From JAMQKA01 sp034521835 (GTDB lineage Bacteria > Bacteroidota > Rhodothermia > Balneolales > Balneolaceae): 64,000 bases of DNA. The position numbers and the translations under genes are program-made. This document shows positions 10,075 to 19,624 of the stretch, piece after piece. How positions within the stretch are numbered: position 1 is the stretch's first letter; the number at the start of each line of letters is the position of its first letter. The stretch covers positions 372,001-436,000 of the forward strand of contig JAXHMA010000003.1 in assembly GCA_034521835.1 (NCBI GenBank), written 5' to 3'. Under the pieces are notes generated by a model, which was not told where the DNA came from, did not search any database, and saw only the letters and a program-made list of their open reading frames with translations.

Positions 10075-11115
10075 ATGAGTAATACATATCCAAAACTTCA
10101 TAACGCTGCATGGCCCGGTGTTGTCGGGAAAGGGCCTGATTCTGAACCGCCTATTGGCTTGGATAAAATGCTTGAAATGACAGCTGAAGCTGAAGTCAAT
10201 GGTACAAAATTCGACGGGATCGACCTGTTTTTATACGATCCGCATATCAACATTGACAGTTCGGAAGACGAAATTAAAGCTCTGGGCGATAAAATTGCTG
10301 ATCTCGGCCTGAATGTCGGGAGTCTTGTCGCCCCCGTCTGGCCAGATATCGGTGGAGGTTCTGCGATGGGCAGCAAGGAAGATCGCAAGAACTTTATAAC
10401 CCAGGTTAAGAAGTCATGTGAAATCGGGAAGGCTCTGCGCGAACATGGAGTGCGCTCATACGGCGTTATCCGGATTGATTCGGCGGTTGATCCGGGCACT
10501 TGGGCGGAAAATCCAGAACAGAATACCAAGCAAATTGCAAAGACCTGGCGGGAAGCCTGCGACGTGGCAGCTGATTATGATGAAGATCTCGCTGCTGAAG
10601 GTGAAATCTGCTGGGGTGGTATGCACAGCTGGAAAACAATGGTCAATACCCTGGAGCAAGTTGACCGTGATAACATCGGGTTCCAGGCAGATATGGCCCA
10701 CACGCTGTTATACTTGCTGGGTTACAACGCCCCTGATGACCGCATTTTACCGGAAAATTTTGAGTGGGGTGACCGCGAGACCTTCACCGAAGGGTTTAAA
10801 AAAATGACGGCTGCACTGCGTCCTTGGACCATCGATTTCCATGTCGCCCAGAATGATGCCACGGTATTTGGCTCCGGGACCCATGAAAAAACGGGACGTC
10901 ACTGCCTGCCAAACGATCCGGAGGGCAAGCTGAACATCGCCGAAGATGCGGGGCATTGGCTGCGCGATGAAAATGGCGAGCTGACCAAGGCGTTCCAGCA
11001 TATCTGTTGGGATGGATGCATGTTCCCGAATGAGGTTATGACCAAAGAAAAGACGTGGAATGATATTCTTGGCACTATGATCGAGGTTCGTCAACAGCAC
11101 GGCTGGAGCGAATAA
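10075..11115 (+). CDS. Sugar phosphate isomerase/epimerase-like TIM-barrel protein (AP endonuclease 2 family)
   Basis: The intact 346-residue cytoplasmic protein has no signal peptide. It shows the xylose-isomerase-like TIM-barrel pattern: FDGIDLFLYDPHI at an early strand, a GLNVGSLVAPVW strand, an acidic metal-ligand segment (AAEGEICWGG), then GFQADMAHT and IDFHVAQNDATVF, which supply the usual Asp/His metal ligands. It opens a cluster that continues 42 bases later with a Gfo/Idh/MocA oxidoreductase, then a DUF4432 epimerase, a cupin and an ABC sugar importer. Families of this type isomerise or epimerise keto sugars, or act on 3-keto sugars produced by Gfo/Idh/MocA enzymes. The specific substrate cannot be read from sequence. 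It is longer than the two other TIM-barrel paralogues at 30.9 and 34.6 kb. Confidence 0.82.
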   Translation: MSNTYPKLHNAAWPGVVGKGPDSEPPIGLDKMLEMTAEAEVNGTKFDGIDLFLYDPHINIDSSEDEIKALGDKIADLGLNVGSLVAPVWPDIGGGSAMGSKEDRKNFITQVKKSCEIGKALREHGVRSYGVIRIDSAVDPGTWAENPEQNTKQIAKTWREACDVAADYDEDLAAEGEICWGGMHSWKTMVNTLEQVDRDNIGFQADMAHTLLYLLGYNAPDDRILPENFEWGDRETFTEGFKKMTAALRPWTIDFHVAQNDATVFGSGTHEKTGRHCLPNDPEGKLNIAEDAGHWLRDENGELTKAFQHICWDGCMFPNEVMTKEKTWNDILGTMIEVRQQHGWSE

Positions 11116-11157
11116 GGGATTAGGAAAATATTTTGAACTTAAAATTTTGGGAGAACG

Positions 11158-12314
11158 ATGTCAGAAAAAAAAGAACTGAGAATTGGTATGGTTGGGTATG
11201 GACTTATGGGAAGAATCCATACTAATGGGTATAAACGAGTGAACGATTTCTTTCCGGAATTAGAACATCGCCCGGTGCTAAAAGCCGTTTCCGGACGAAC
11301 TGAGGAAAAAGTCAAGAATTTTGCCGATCAGTGGGGTTATGAGTCCTATGAAACGGACTGGAGAGCCATTATTGATCGGGATGACATCGATGCGGTCGAT
11401 ATTTGTACGCCTAATGATACACACGCTGAAATAGCTATTGCGGCTGCTGAAGCCGGTAAAATGATCCTTTGTGAAAAACCCCTTGCTCGTACGGTCGCTG
11501 AATCCAGGCCAATGGTGAAAGCTGTAGAAAAAGCAGGTGTGGCAAATACAGTTTGGTATAATTACCGCCGGGTACCTGCCGTAACATTGGCCAAGCAGAT
11601 TATCGATTCGGGAAAGCTCGGTAAAATATTTCATTACAGGGCAAATTTCCTGCAGGATTTCACCATTAACCCGGATGTTCCCCAGGGAGGAGAAGCCTTA
11701 TGGCGTTTAGATAAAGATGTTGCCGGATCTGGTGTAACGGGTGACCTGCTTGGCTCACTGCATTGATACCGCAATGTGGCTTAACGGGGGAATAAAGGAT
11801 GTATCTGCAATGACCAAAACGTTTGTGAAGGAGCGGGTTCACCAAGAAACCGGTGAAAAGGAGGAGGTCAAAATCGATGATGCCTGCCTGTTCCACTGCC
11901 ACTTCGACAACGGGTCACTTGGCCTGTTTGAAGCAACCCGCTATGCCCGTGGACATAAGGCGTTATATACTTTTGAAATTAATGGTGAAGATGCTTCCAT
12001 CCGATGGGATCTGCACGACATGAACTGGCTTGAATTCTTTCGATCATTCCGATGATCCAAGTGTTAGGGGATGGCGTAGAATCCACGTTTCGGAAAGTGA
12101 ACAGCCCTATATGGACCGATGGTGGATTCCTGGCACCTCTATTGGATATGAGCACACATTTTTACACCAGGTGGCTGCATTTCTTGAATCTATTGAAACC
12201 GGTGAACCTTGTTCTCCAACATTTAAAGAAGCATTTGAGACACAAAAAGTCTGTGAATCTGTGTTGGATTCGGCTTCTTCCAGAAGTTGGAAGGATACCG
12301 GCGTTGACTGGTAA
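11158..12314 (+). pseudogene. Gfo/Idh/MocA family oxidoreductase, two frameshifts
   Basis: The gene is read in three frames: 11158 to about 11755, about 11755 to 12045, and about 12045 to 12314. The N-terminal Rossmann fold has the dinucleotide motif GMVGYGLMGRIH, and the family EKP motif appears as ILCEKPLAR. The second frame continues with the beta-sheet substrate domain (CIDTAMWLNGGIKDVSAMTK), and the third ends with FLHQVAAFLESIETGEP, a standard C-terminus for the family. The combined length is about 385 residues, normal for an intact enzyme. These NAD(P)-dependent enzymes oxidise or reduce sugars, including at C3. Position between a TIM-barrel isomerase and a DUF4432 epimerase supports a sugar-oxidation role. 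The breaks could be sequencing errors; the rest of the sequence is well conserved. Confidence 0.85.
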
Positions 12315-12337
12315 TTACAGTATTCAACTCTGAATAT

Positions 12338-12383
12338 AAAGAGCTGTTCTGCCGGTCATATCTGGCCGGCATCGGTTCTTTTA
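12338..12383 (+). terminator. Hairpin terminator after the oxidoreductase gene
   Basis: TGCCGG at 12350-12355 pairs with CCGGCA at 12366-12371, with partial pairing further out between AAAGAGC and GGTTCTTTT. TTCTTTTAATT follows the stem. Placed 24 bases after the oxidoreductase stop, it may separate it from the DUF4432 gene or attenuate read-through. Confidence 0.5.
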
Positions 12384-12454
12384 ATTCTGCTTTCATACCG
12401 TTGTAGTCGATTATTAGTTGATTATGGGCTATAGCATTAATTTTACCTCATCAG

Positions 12455-13510
12455 ATGTCTACTAGTAAAAAGGCTCAGCAAGACACCATCTTATCCCGGA
12501 AATGGGAAGGAAAAGTCTCAAATTACCGTCAATTGGGGGGGATAGAAACGTCGACTCTGACCAATGGTAAGGGAGAAGGAATACGTATCGCCTGGATCAA
12601 TACCGGGGCAGGATTGCGGTTTAAGGTTGTGCTGGATCGGGCGATGGATATTTCGGAGGCTTTTTATAATTCCCACAGCCTGACCTGGGTAAGCCATTCG
12701 GGCGTCACTCCACCCAACCCGACGGCTACAGAAGGAATTAAATGGCTGGATTCGTTTGGTGGTGGCTTGGTCACCACATGTGGTCTTACGCATGTAGGTG
12801 GTCCTGAAGAGGACCAGCACGGCACGCGAGGATTGCATGATCGCATCAGTAATATTCCGGCTGAGGTTGAATCAGTAATACAGCCGGATCTTGCAAAAGG
12901 AGAGTTGGAGATGAGTATCACTGGCACGATGCTGCAATCATCGGTATTCGGACCTCATCTTGAACTTAAAAGGACCATATCAGCTACACTAGGATCACCG
13001 GTGGTTTCCATTCACGATGAAGTAACTAATCTTGGAAACACGGTCGCTCCACACATGCTGCTGTACCACGTTAACTTTGGTTGGCCGCTGGTCGATGACG
13101 AGGCTGAAATTGTCTGGGAGGGTGAATGGGAATCGCGCGATGATGAGAGCAGCAAAATTTTTAACGAGGAAACCAATTTTAAGAAGTGTCCGCCCCCGAA
13201 GAAGGATCACAGCGGGTTTGGTGAAGCTGCTGCTTTTCTTGATCTGAATGCCGACGATGAGGGAATATGTCACTGTGGGATTAGGAACCCATCAATTGGA
13301 TTAGACCTGGATCTTTCGTTTCCCAAATCCCAAATGCCATGGGTTACCAACTGGCAGCACTGGGGAAAGAATGAGTATGTGACGGCCCTTGAACCAGGCA
13401 CCCATCCGCCAATCGGGCAGTCAACGGCGCGAAAAAATGGTGATCTCATCGAACTGGAAATGGGTGAAACCCGGTCGTATGATATCAGAATTGAAGTAAA
13501 CGAACTTTAA
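12455..13510 (+). CDS. DUF4432 family protein, aldose 1-epimerase-like
   Basis: The intact 351-residue cytoplasmic protein has the galactose-mutarotase-like beta-sandwich pattern. Key phrases are FKVVLDRAMDISEAFYN, GLTHVGGPEEDQHGTRGLHDRISN, a central LLYHVNFGWPLVDD and the C-terminal ALEPGTHPP. Histidines in the TRGLHDR and LLYHVNFG segments and a late Glu (ALEPG) match the positions of the catalytic residues in aldose epimerases. DUF4432 proteins are related to these epimerases and tend to occur in sugar catabolism clusters. The gene sits between the oxidoreductase and the cupin, with 40 bases to the latter. The reaction is probably interconversion of anomers of the imported sugar, but this is inferred from the fold. 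Confidence 0.82.
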   Translation: MSTSKKAQQDTILSRKWEGKVSNYRQLGGIETSTLTNGKGEGIRIAWINTGAGLRFKVVLDRAMDISEAFYNSHSLTWVSHSGVTPPNPTATEGIKWLDSFGGGLVTTCGLTHVGGPEEDQHGTRGLHDRISNIPAEVESVIQPDLAKGELEMSITGTMLQSSVFGPHLELKRTISATLGSPVVSIHDEVTNLGNTVAPHMLLYHVNFGWPLVDDEAEIVWEGEWESRDDESSKIFNEETNFKKCPPPKKDHSGFGEAAAFLDLNADDEGICHCGIRNPSIGLDLDLSFPKSQMPWVTNWQHWGKNEYVTALEPGTHPPIGQSTARKNGDLIELEMGETRSYDIRIEVNEL

Positions 13511-13550
13511 TTTTTTTTAAGATCAATATTAACAATAAAAAAGTAGTTCC

Positions 13551-14768
13551 ATGAGCAACGATCTAAACACAGCAAAAAAAGCCTTAGACCAGGGCAAAGG
13601 GATTTTACGGTTAGCCCCCAACTGGGTACCACGATCATTTTGTGTGCCGGGTCGAAGAATTAAACTGCATCCGGATGATTATTATGCGCTTGGCGGCGAA
13701 CGCGGTGGTATTGATGAACGCTGGTTCTCATCCACCACTCCCGCAGATAATGGTCCGCTAACCGGCGAAATTGAAGGATTGAGTGAGGTTGTTTTCGTAG
13801 ATAACGGATCCACCGAACGATTTTTATTCACGGGATGCAGTTCAGGCGTTAAAGGAGAACTTATTGGAGATCGTCTGTGGGATGAATATGAATCCTGGCC
13901 GATGTATTCCAAGTTTTTTGATAACAAAGGCGCCCTTCCCCATCACGTGCATCACCGGGATGAACATGCCAAGCTGACCGGCCAGAACGGAAAGCCGGAA
14001 GCGTATTATTTCCCTCCTCAGGTTAATAATCACGGGGGAGATTTCCCGTACACGTTCTTTGGATTGAATCCTGGAACTACGAAAGAACAGCTACTGGAGT
14101 GCCTGAAAAATTTCATCAATGGTGATAACAAAATTACCACTCTCTCCAGCGCACAGCGACTGCAGCCAGGAACGGGGTGGAACGTACCTCCGGGACTGCT
14201 GCATGCCCCTGGCAGCCTCTGTACTTATGAACCGCAAAAAGCATCTGATGTATTTGCAATGTATCAATCGCTGGTCGGTGATTCTATTGTACCTGAGGAG
14301 CTGTTATGGAAAGATACACCGGAAGATCGCAAAGGCGATTTTGATTTCCTTATCGAAGTTCTCGACTGGGAGCTGAATGTGGACGGGAACCTGCAGGAAA
14401 AATGCTATATGGATCCTGTGCCCGTGAAATCGGTAGATGAGATGGAAGCGGAAGGCTATATCGAAAAATGGATCTGCTACAAATCAGATGCCTTTAGTGC
14501 CAAGGAATTAACAGTGCTTCCCGGGAAGTCAGTCACCATTAAAGATGCAGGAGCATATGGCATGATCATGATGCAGGGACACGGAACCATGGGTGAATGG
14601 GATATTGAGACCCCGTCGCTTATCCGGTTTGGGCAACTAACCCATGATGAATATTTCGTAAGTGAACAGATTGCAAAAGAGGGTGTTGAAATCGTCAACC
14701 ACTCCAAGACCGATCCTATTGTTATGCTTAAGCATTTTGGTCCGGGAAATCCAGATCTGGATTTATAA
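13551..14768 (+). CDS. Cupin-type putative sugar isomerase (mannose-6-phosphate isomerase-like)
   Basis: The intact 405-residue protein has no signal peptide. A dense metal-binding stretch HHVHHRDEH lies at residues 131-139, preceded by GALP, which resembles the metal-site strand of double-stranded beta-helix (cupin) enzymes. A second conserved-looking site, GTGWNVPPGLLHAPG, recalls the P-A-G-x-x-H-A strand of type I phosphomannose isomerases. A C-terminal cupin-like sheet (LTVLPGKSVTIKDAGAYG) completes the fold. I infer a metal-dependent sugar isomerase or epimerase acting on the same substrate as the adjacent DUF4432, oxidoreductase and TIM-barrel enzymes. It is close enough to the DUF4432 gene to be co-transcribed. 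The exact family name is uncertain, and no experimentally defined homologue is known to me. Confidence 0.65.
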   Translation: MSNDLNTAKKALDQGKGILRLAPNWVPRSFCVPGRRIKLHPDDYYALGGERGGIDERWFSSTTPADNGPLTGEIEGLSEVVFVDNGSTERFLFTGCSSGVKGELIGDRLWDEYESWPMYSKFFDNKGALPHHVHHRDEHAKLTGQNGKPEAYYFPPQVNNHGGDFPYTFFGLNPGTTKEQLLECLKNFINGDNKITTLSSAQRLQPGTGWNVPPGLLHAPGSLCTYEPQKASDVFAMYQSLVGDSIVPEELLWKDTPEDRKGDFDFLIEVLDWELNVDGNLQEKCYMDPVPVKSVDEMEAEGYIEKWICYKSDAFSAKELTVLPGKSVTIKDAGAYGMIMMQGHGTMGEWDIETPSLIRFGQLTHDEYFVSEQIAKEGVEIVNHSKTDPIVMLKHFGPGNPDLDL

Positions 14769-14965
14769 ACATCCGATTATGCAAGACAAACAGCGTTATT
14801 TCCTGGTTTTCGGAATAGGATGATTCTGGCTTTGGTACCGCGATGCTGCTTGCATGGTTACTGTGGATTGAGTTTGGCCTGTTGAAGGAGCTGAATTTTA
14901 TAATTAATACTTGCATATGATTGCGGAAAGCGACCAGGAAGTGAGATTTTGAATTATGCCCTTTT

Positions 14966-16474
14966 ATGTCCTCTGAATATGCCTCATTACTCCAAATTCG
15001 ACAGTTGTCTAAAGCATTCGGTGGTGTTCAGGCCCTTGAGAATGTCAGTTTTGATATCCACGAGGGAGAAATACATGGAGTGATGGGAGAAAACGGGGCT
15101 GGCAAGTCTACCCTGATGAATAGTTTGATGGGATTGGTTCAGCCTGACTCTGGCCAGATCATATTCCAGGGAGAAGTCTTGGATTTGGAGCATACCAACG
15201 TGAAAGGAGTCCTTGACCGGGGTATCTCCATGGTTCACCAGGAGATCATGCCGATTCCGGAACTGACTGTTGCCCAGAATATCTACCTTGGGAAGGAGAC
15301 TACGATGGGTTACCTGGGATGGGTTGATGAAGACCAGCTCAAGAAACAGGCGTACCAGCAGCTTCAGGAATTGGATGTCGATATTGATGTTACCCGGCCG
15401 ATGAAACAGCTGAGCATCGCCGAGATGCAGATGGTGGAAATAGCCAAAGCCCTGTCAAATGACGCCAAAGTTATCATTATGGATGAACCCACCTCTTCAC
15501 TCTCCAACACCGAAGTTAATAAGTTGTTCAATGTTATTCGGAAGCAAAAAGAACAGGGGGTAACGATTATTTATATTTCGCACCGGATGGAAGAGGTTTT
15601 TCAGATTTGTGACCGGGTAACCGTATTGCGGGATGGTCATCATGTAGATACCAAGCCAGCCGCTGAACTTACTGAAGATCAACTCATACAGATGATGGTC
15701 GGGCGGCCAATAGAGACTGTTTTCCCGTCGAAAAACAGGGAGGTTGGAGAGGTTTTATTTTCAGTGAAGGGACTCCATAAAAAGGGACGGTTTAAGGATA
15801 TCAGTTTCGAAGTCAAAAGTGGAGAGGTACTGGGCCTTGCCGGTTTGATTCGGGGCCGGTCGAACGGATATTGTACAATCAATCATGGGGCTTATAACTC
15901 CTGATGGCGGTACGATAATGGTACGGGGAGAACAGGTTGACATTGATGATCCGCGGCAGGCCATGGATCAGGGAATTTCATTTGTTACTGAAGATCGGAA
16001 GGAGTCTGGTATCGTCCCGATATGACGGTCAAGGAAAATCTTACATTGGCTAATTTACGGGTATTTCGATTGGGTATAACGCTGAATAAACATAAGGAGA
16101 AAAATTCAGCGAAGAATATGATCGATCGACTAAGGATCAAAACGCCGGGAATGAATCAAAAGGTCAAGTTTTTGAGCGGTGGGAATCAACAGAAGGTTAT
16201 CATCGGTAAATCACTGCTTACAACTCCTGAGGTTTTGATCCTGGATGAGCCTTCACGTGGCATTGATGTGGGAGCCAAATTTGAAATTTACCAATTAATT
16301 GATAAGCTCGCACGAGAAGGAAAAGCAATCATCCTCATATCCTCGGAACTACCGGAGCTGTTGGGAATGAGTCACCGGATATTGGTACTCTCCCGGGGGG
16401 AAATTACCGCTGAACTCAACGCAGAAGAAGCTACTCAGGAGACGATCATGAAATACGCCATAGCAAATAGTTGA
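14966..16474 (+). pseudogene. Sugar ABC importer ATPase, RbsA/MglA type, two frameshifts
   Basis: This twin-cassette ATPase of about 502 residues imports monosaccharides together with the next two genes. Cassette one is complete, with Walker A GENGAGKST at residues 41-49, signature LSIAEMQMVEIAKAL and Walker B VIIMDEPTSSLS. Cassette two has the degenerate Walker A normal for this family (expected GLIGAGRTE; here the frame breaks at about 15850 as GLIRGRS), then signature LSGGNQQKVIIGKSL and Walker B VLILDEPSRGIDVG. A middle piece of about 170 bases (PDGGTIMVRGEQVD) lies in a second frame, and the original frame resumes at 16022 with MTVKENLTL. Two compensating single-base changes therefore separate it from an intact gene. 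It overlaps or abuts the permease gene. Confidence 0.88.
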
Positions 16475-16482
16475 AGGAGCAG

Positions 16483-17469
16483 ATGGGATCAGGTTTACAA
16501 CGTTTTTCAGAAGCAATGGGACAGCGATCAAAGGTCTCATCCAAACTGCAGAAATATGGAGTGCTCATTGCCTTTGTACTTATCTGTGCGGGCATCTCCA
16601 TCATGAGTCCCAATTTTTTGACCGTTACCAACCTGCTGATTGTGGTTCGGCAGATCACGATCAACGCGATGCTGGCATTCGGGGTAACATTTGTAATTAT
16701 ATCCGGTGGTATCGATCTGTCGATGGGATCGGTAGTTGCTGTTGCAGGCGTGGTGGCGGCCTCTTTTGCGCAATCGGGAACCTATCCGCTTATCATTCCA
16801 CTGTTGGCTGCTTTGTCGGCGGGCATATTGATTGGGGCATTTAACGGAATTGTGATTACCAAAGGGAATGTACCGCCCTTTATTGTTACACTGGGTACCA
16901 TGACCATCGGGCGCGGACTGGCCTTGATTATTAGTGACGGGCGACCAATATCCAACCTTTCAGATTCATTTGCTTATATAGGCGGGGGAGAACTGGTAGG
17001 AATTCCGGTTCCGATTATTCTATTGGGTGTCATATTTGCCGGTTGTATAATGTTGCTGAAAAAAACGATTTGGGGTCGCTATATGTATGCTGTTGGAGGA
17101 AATGAAGAAGCAGCGCGCGCCTCCGGTATCGATGTAAACAAGATTAAAATTACCGTATATACCCTCTGTGGGGCGCTTTCTGCCGTAGGCGGAATTATCC
17201 TCGCATCACGGATTAGCACCGGGCAGCCCAATGTGGGGGTGGCCTTTGAATTGGATGCCATAGCCGCGGTGGTGATCGGTGGTACCAGTTTATCCGGGGG
17301 AGTAGGCACGGTAACCGGTACATTGATTGGGGCATTGCTGATAGGGGTTATCGGCAATGGACTTGATTTGATGAATGTTTCTTCCTATTACCAACAGGTG
17401 GTAATGGGATTGATTATTATCGTGGCGGTGGTGCTTGACAACCTGCGAAGAAATAACCTGGATTCTTAA
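16483..17469 (+). CDS. Sugar ABC importer permease, RbsC type
   Basis: I start at ATG 16483 because AAGGAG lies five bases upstream; an in-frame TTG at 16471 overlaps the end of the ATPase gene. The product has about 328 residues and eight to ten hydrophobic segments. Typical BPD_transp_2 features are ITINAMLAFGVTFVIISGGIDLSMGSV, PPFIVTLGTMTIGRG, GGNEEAARASGID and the coupling region VVIGGTSLSGG. These are diagnostic of ribose/galactose/autoinducer-2-type permeases, working as a dimer with the ATPase and the binding protein that follows 17 bases later. Rbs-type importers carry monosaccharides. Together with the preceding enzymes this suggests uptake and intracellular conversion of a free sugar or cyclitol. 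Confidence 0.93.
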   Translation: MGSGLQRFSEAMGQRSKVSSKLQKYGVLIAFVLICAGISIMSPNFLTVTNLLIVVRQITINAMLAFGVTFVIISGGIDLSMGSVVAVAGVVAASFAQSGTYPLIIPLLAALSAGILIGAFNGIVITKGNVPPFIVTLGTMTIGRGLALIISDGRPISNLSDSFAYIGGGELVGIPVPIILLGVIFAGCIMLLKKTIWGRYMYAVGGNEEAARASGIDVNKIKITVYTLCGALSAVGGIILASRISTGQPNVGVAFELDAIAAVVIGGTSLSGGVGTVTGTLIGALLIGVIGNGLDLMNVSSYYQQVVMGLIIIVAVVLDNLRRNNLDS

Positions 17470-17486
17470 TATTATAGCTATACTTC

Positions 17487-18446
17487 ATGAATAAAACTGT
17501 TTCGGTTGGAAATTACCTCTGGCTTTTAATTGCAACTCTCTCCGCAGGTGTACTGGTCTTGGGATGTGGTGGATCAGATAATAAAGAAGGAAATGGGGAG
17601 ATCACCATCGGTGCCTCCATGTTGAGTATGCAGAATGAGTTTGTTGTGAATGTACGAGACGCAATGGCCGAAGAAGCGAAAAAACAGGGAATAAACTTTC
17701 TTGTAAATGATGCGCAACGGTCGGCGTTAAACCAGCTACAACATGTCGAAAGTTTTATCGCCCAGGGAGTTGATGCAATTATACTCAATCCGGTGGAAGT
17801 AGAAGCCAGTTCTCCCGCAGTTGATTTGGCCAAAAGGTCTGGCATACCGATTATCAATGTAAACTCAGAAACCAGCTCAGACCCTACTGCTTTTGTGGGT
17901 TCAGATGACGTGCGGGCAGGAGAAATGGCGATGGAGTTTATCTCAGATAAACTGGACGGTTCCGGTAACGTATTAATGATTCAAGGCTATATGGGACAGG
18001 CTGCCCAGATTAAACGGGAACAGGGAGCAAACAATATATTGGAACAATCACCGGGATTAGCACTGCTCGCCTCCCAGACGGCGGAATGGGATCGGGCTAC
18101 GGCAATGTCGCTGATGGAAAACTGGATTCAATCCTATGGCGATGAAATTGACGCTGTGTTTGCCCACAATGACGAGATGGGACTGGGAGCCCTGGAGGCT
18201 TTGGAAAATGCAGGAATGAGTGAGGATGTAATATTAATAAGCATTGATGGGATTCAGGATGCTCTACAGGCGGTAAGGGAAGGACGGCTGGATGCCACTG
18301 TTTTCCAGGATGCCAAAGGACAGGGGACTATGGCCATACAAACCGCTTTGAAAATTATATCGGAAGATAGTACTTACCAGAAAGAAGTTTTGATACCGTT
18401 TAAGACTGTCACGCAAGAGAATGTAGAAGAATTTATTGGCTTCTGA
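17487..18446 (+). CDS. Sugar-binding lipoprotein of the ABC importer, RbsB type
   Basis: The 319-residue protein has a lipoprotein signal with lipobox VLVLGCGG (Cys27). A type I periplasmic binding protein follows: IGASMLSMQNEFVVNVRDAMAEEA, HVESFIAQGVDAIILNPVE, SGIPIINVNSE, FVGSDDVRAGEMAMEFI, and AVFAHNDEMGLGALEALENAG. These are the classic ribose/galactose-binding protein motifs. It closes the importer operon (ATPase, permease, binding protein). An anchored binding protein is unusual for Gram-negative species in general but common in Bacteroidota relatives. The sugar cannot be assigned from sequence; arrangement with a TIM-barrel isomerase and a Gfo/Idh/MocA dehydrogenase is compatible with cyclitols, pentoses or 6-deoxyhexoses. 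Confidence 0.93.
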   Translation: MNKTVSVGNYLWLLIATLSAGVLVLGCGGSDNKEGNGEITIGASMLSMQNEFVVNVRDAMAEEAKKQGINFLVNDAQRSALNQLQHVESFIAQGVDAIILNPVEVEASSPAVDLAKRSGIPIINVNSETSSDPTAFVGSDDVRAGEMAMEFISDKLDGSGNVLMIQGYMGQAAQIKREQGANNILEQSPGLALLASQTAEWDRATAMSLMENWIQSYGDEIDAVFAHNDEMGLGALEALENAGMSEDVILISIDGIQDALQAVREGRLDATVFQDAKGQGTMAIQTALKIISEDSTYQKEVLIPFKTVTQENVEEFIGF

Positions 18447-18789
18447 TATTCTTTTGTTTAGGATTAAATCTACATGATAACTTGAAGTTGATTCCAGCAG
18501 ATCAGTGGAGTCAGAAAATCTAAAAATCACCAAGATCCTGGCTATTTCAGGTAGTTTTTAATACTGTGAGATGGTGTGCGATTGTGAACTTTATATGAGC
18601 GATTTCCATATATTGTATCGTCACTCAGAGTATTTTGGGATAAAATCCCTGTAATGAAAGGCGGACTAATAAGATATAGGTAAGGGCGTAACTTCTGGGT
18701 GTTTATCATATATATATCTGGGAAAATTGATCTAAGTTTAGGGATTTTATATGGGAAGATAATACACGATTAATTATAGCGGGAAAAAT
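18447..18789. other. Intergenic region before an ECF sigma gene
   Basis: About 340 AT-rich bases with no gene, repeat or clear terminator hairpin that I can support. It must carry the promoter for the sigma-FecR-SusC-SusD cassette that follows. Confidence 0.5.
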
Positions 18790-19404
18790 ATGAATAGGGA
18801 TAACTCCGGGAATAATAGTGAATCTTTATTGATCCAAAGGATTAGAGAAGGAGAAGAATATGCCTTCGAAATTGCATTTTTAAAATATCATACTCCACTC
18901 AGCCGATATATCTGGAAATATGTACGTTCTAAGCAGCTATCTGAAGGAATTGTTCAGGAGGTGTTTGCTGAAGTTTGGGAAAATAGAAAAGACTTAAATC
19001 CTTCCGGGCATCTGCGTGGTTTTTTGTATGAAGTTGCTCGAAACAAAGCCCTGGATCACATTAAACACAAGCGGATTGTTAAAGAGTATATATGCGAGGC
19101 AAAACAGCAGAATAGGGAGACTCATGATAAAAAAATTTACAGGACAGAAAATAATTACCAGGACCTTAGAGATAAAGTTGCAGAGCTGGTAAATGATTTA
19201 CCTCCCAGAGGCCGTCAGATATATAAGCTCAGTCGTGAGGAAGGGCTAACTTATGCAGAAATATCTGAATACCTGGATATTTCGATAAAGACAGTAGAAA
19301 CTCATATGAGAAGGTCCTTAAAAAAGCTTAGAGATCACTTATCAGAGTTCATCCCCATTTTTTTTGCTATCGGAATGTTGCTGGGGTTCTGTCAAGTCCT
19401 GTAA
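18790..19404 (+). CDS. ECF-type RNA polymerase sigma factor with hydrophobic C-terminal tail
   Basis: The 204-residue protein contains sigma region 2 (EYAFEIAFLKYHTPLSRYIW, then EGIVQEVFAEVWENRK) and region 4 (LPPRGRQIYKLSREEGLTYAEI with the helix ISEYLDISIKTVETHM). It begins the classic Bacteroidota surface-signalling order: sigma, FecR anti-sigma, SusC with an STN domain, SusD. The final ~18 residues after region 4 (FIPIFFAIGMLLGFCQVL) are strongly hydrophobic and could dock on the membrane or on the anti-sigma. The sigma factor would recruit polymerase to the promoter of its own SusC/SusD operon when substrate is sensed. The gene is intact and separate from the anti-sigma gene by about 220 bases. 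Confidence 0.9.
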   Translation: MNRDNSGNNSESLLIQRIREGEEYAFEIAFLKYHTPLSRYIWKYVRSKQLSEGIVQEVFAEVWENRKDLNPSGHLRGFLYEVARNKALDHIKHKRIVKEYICEAKQQNRETHDKKIYRTENNYQDLRDKVAELVNDLPPRGRQIYKLSREEGLTYAEISEYLDISIKTVETHMRRSLKKLRDHLSEFIPIFFAIGMLLGFCQVL

Positions 19405-19624
19405 AAGTAAAATTAGCGGATAGTATTAAATCAGCGTTTAAGAAATAAAAGTTATTCTTCTCTTCTTTAATAAAGATGTTGTCTGCAGCCCCATGTGGAC
19501 AGTTTGAGAAAATCAGCCTTCCGATAAAAACTATTTCTTCCTTGTTACCAGATTTTAAAAAAGAAATGTAAGGGTAATCGGTTTTTCAATCGTAACCCGA
19601 GTGAATGAAGACAAAAAAGGATCT

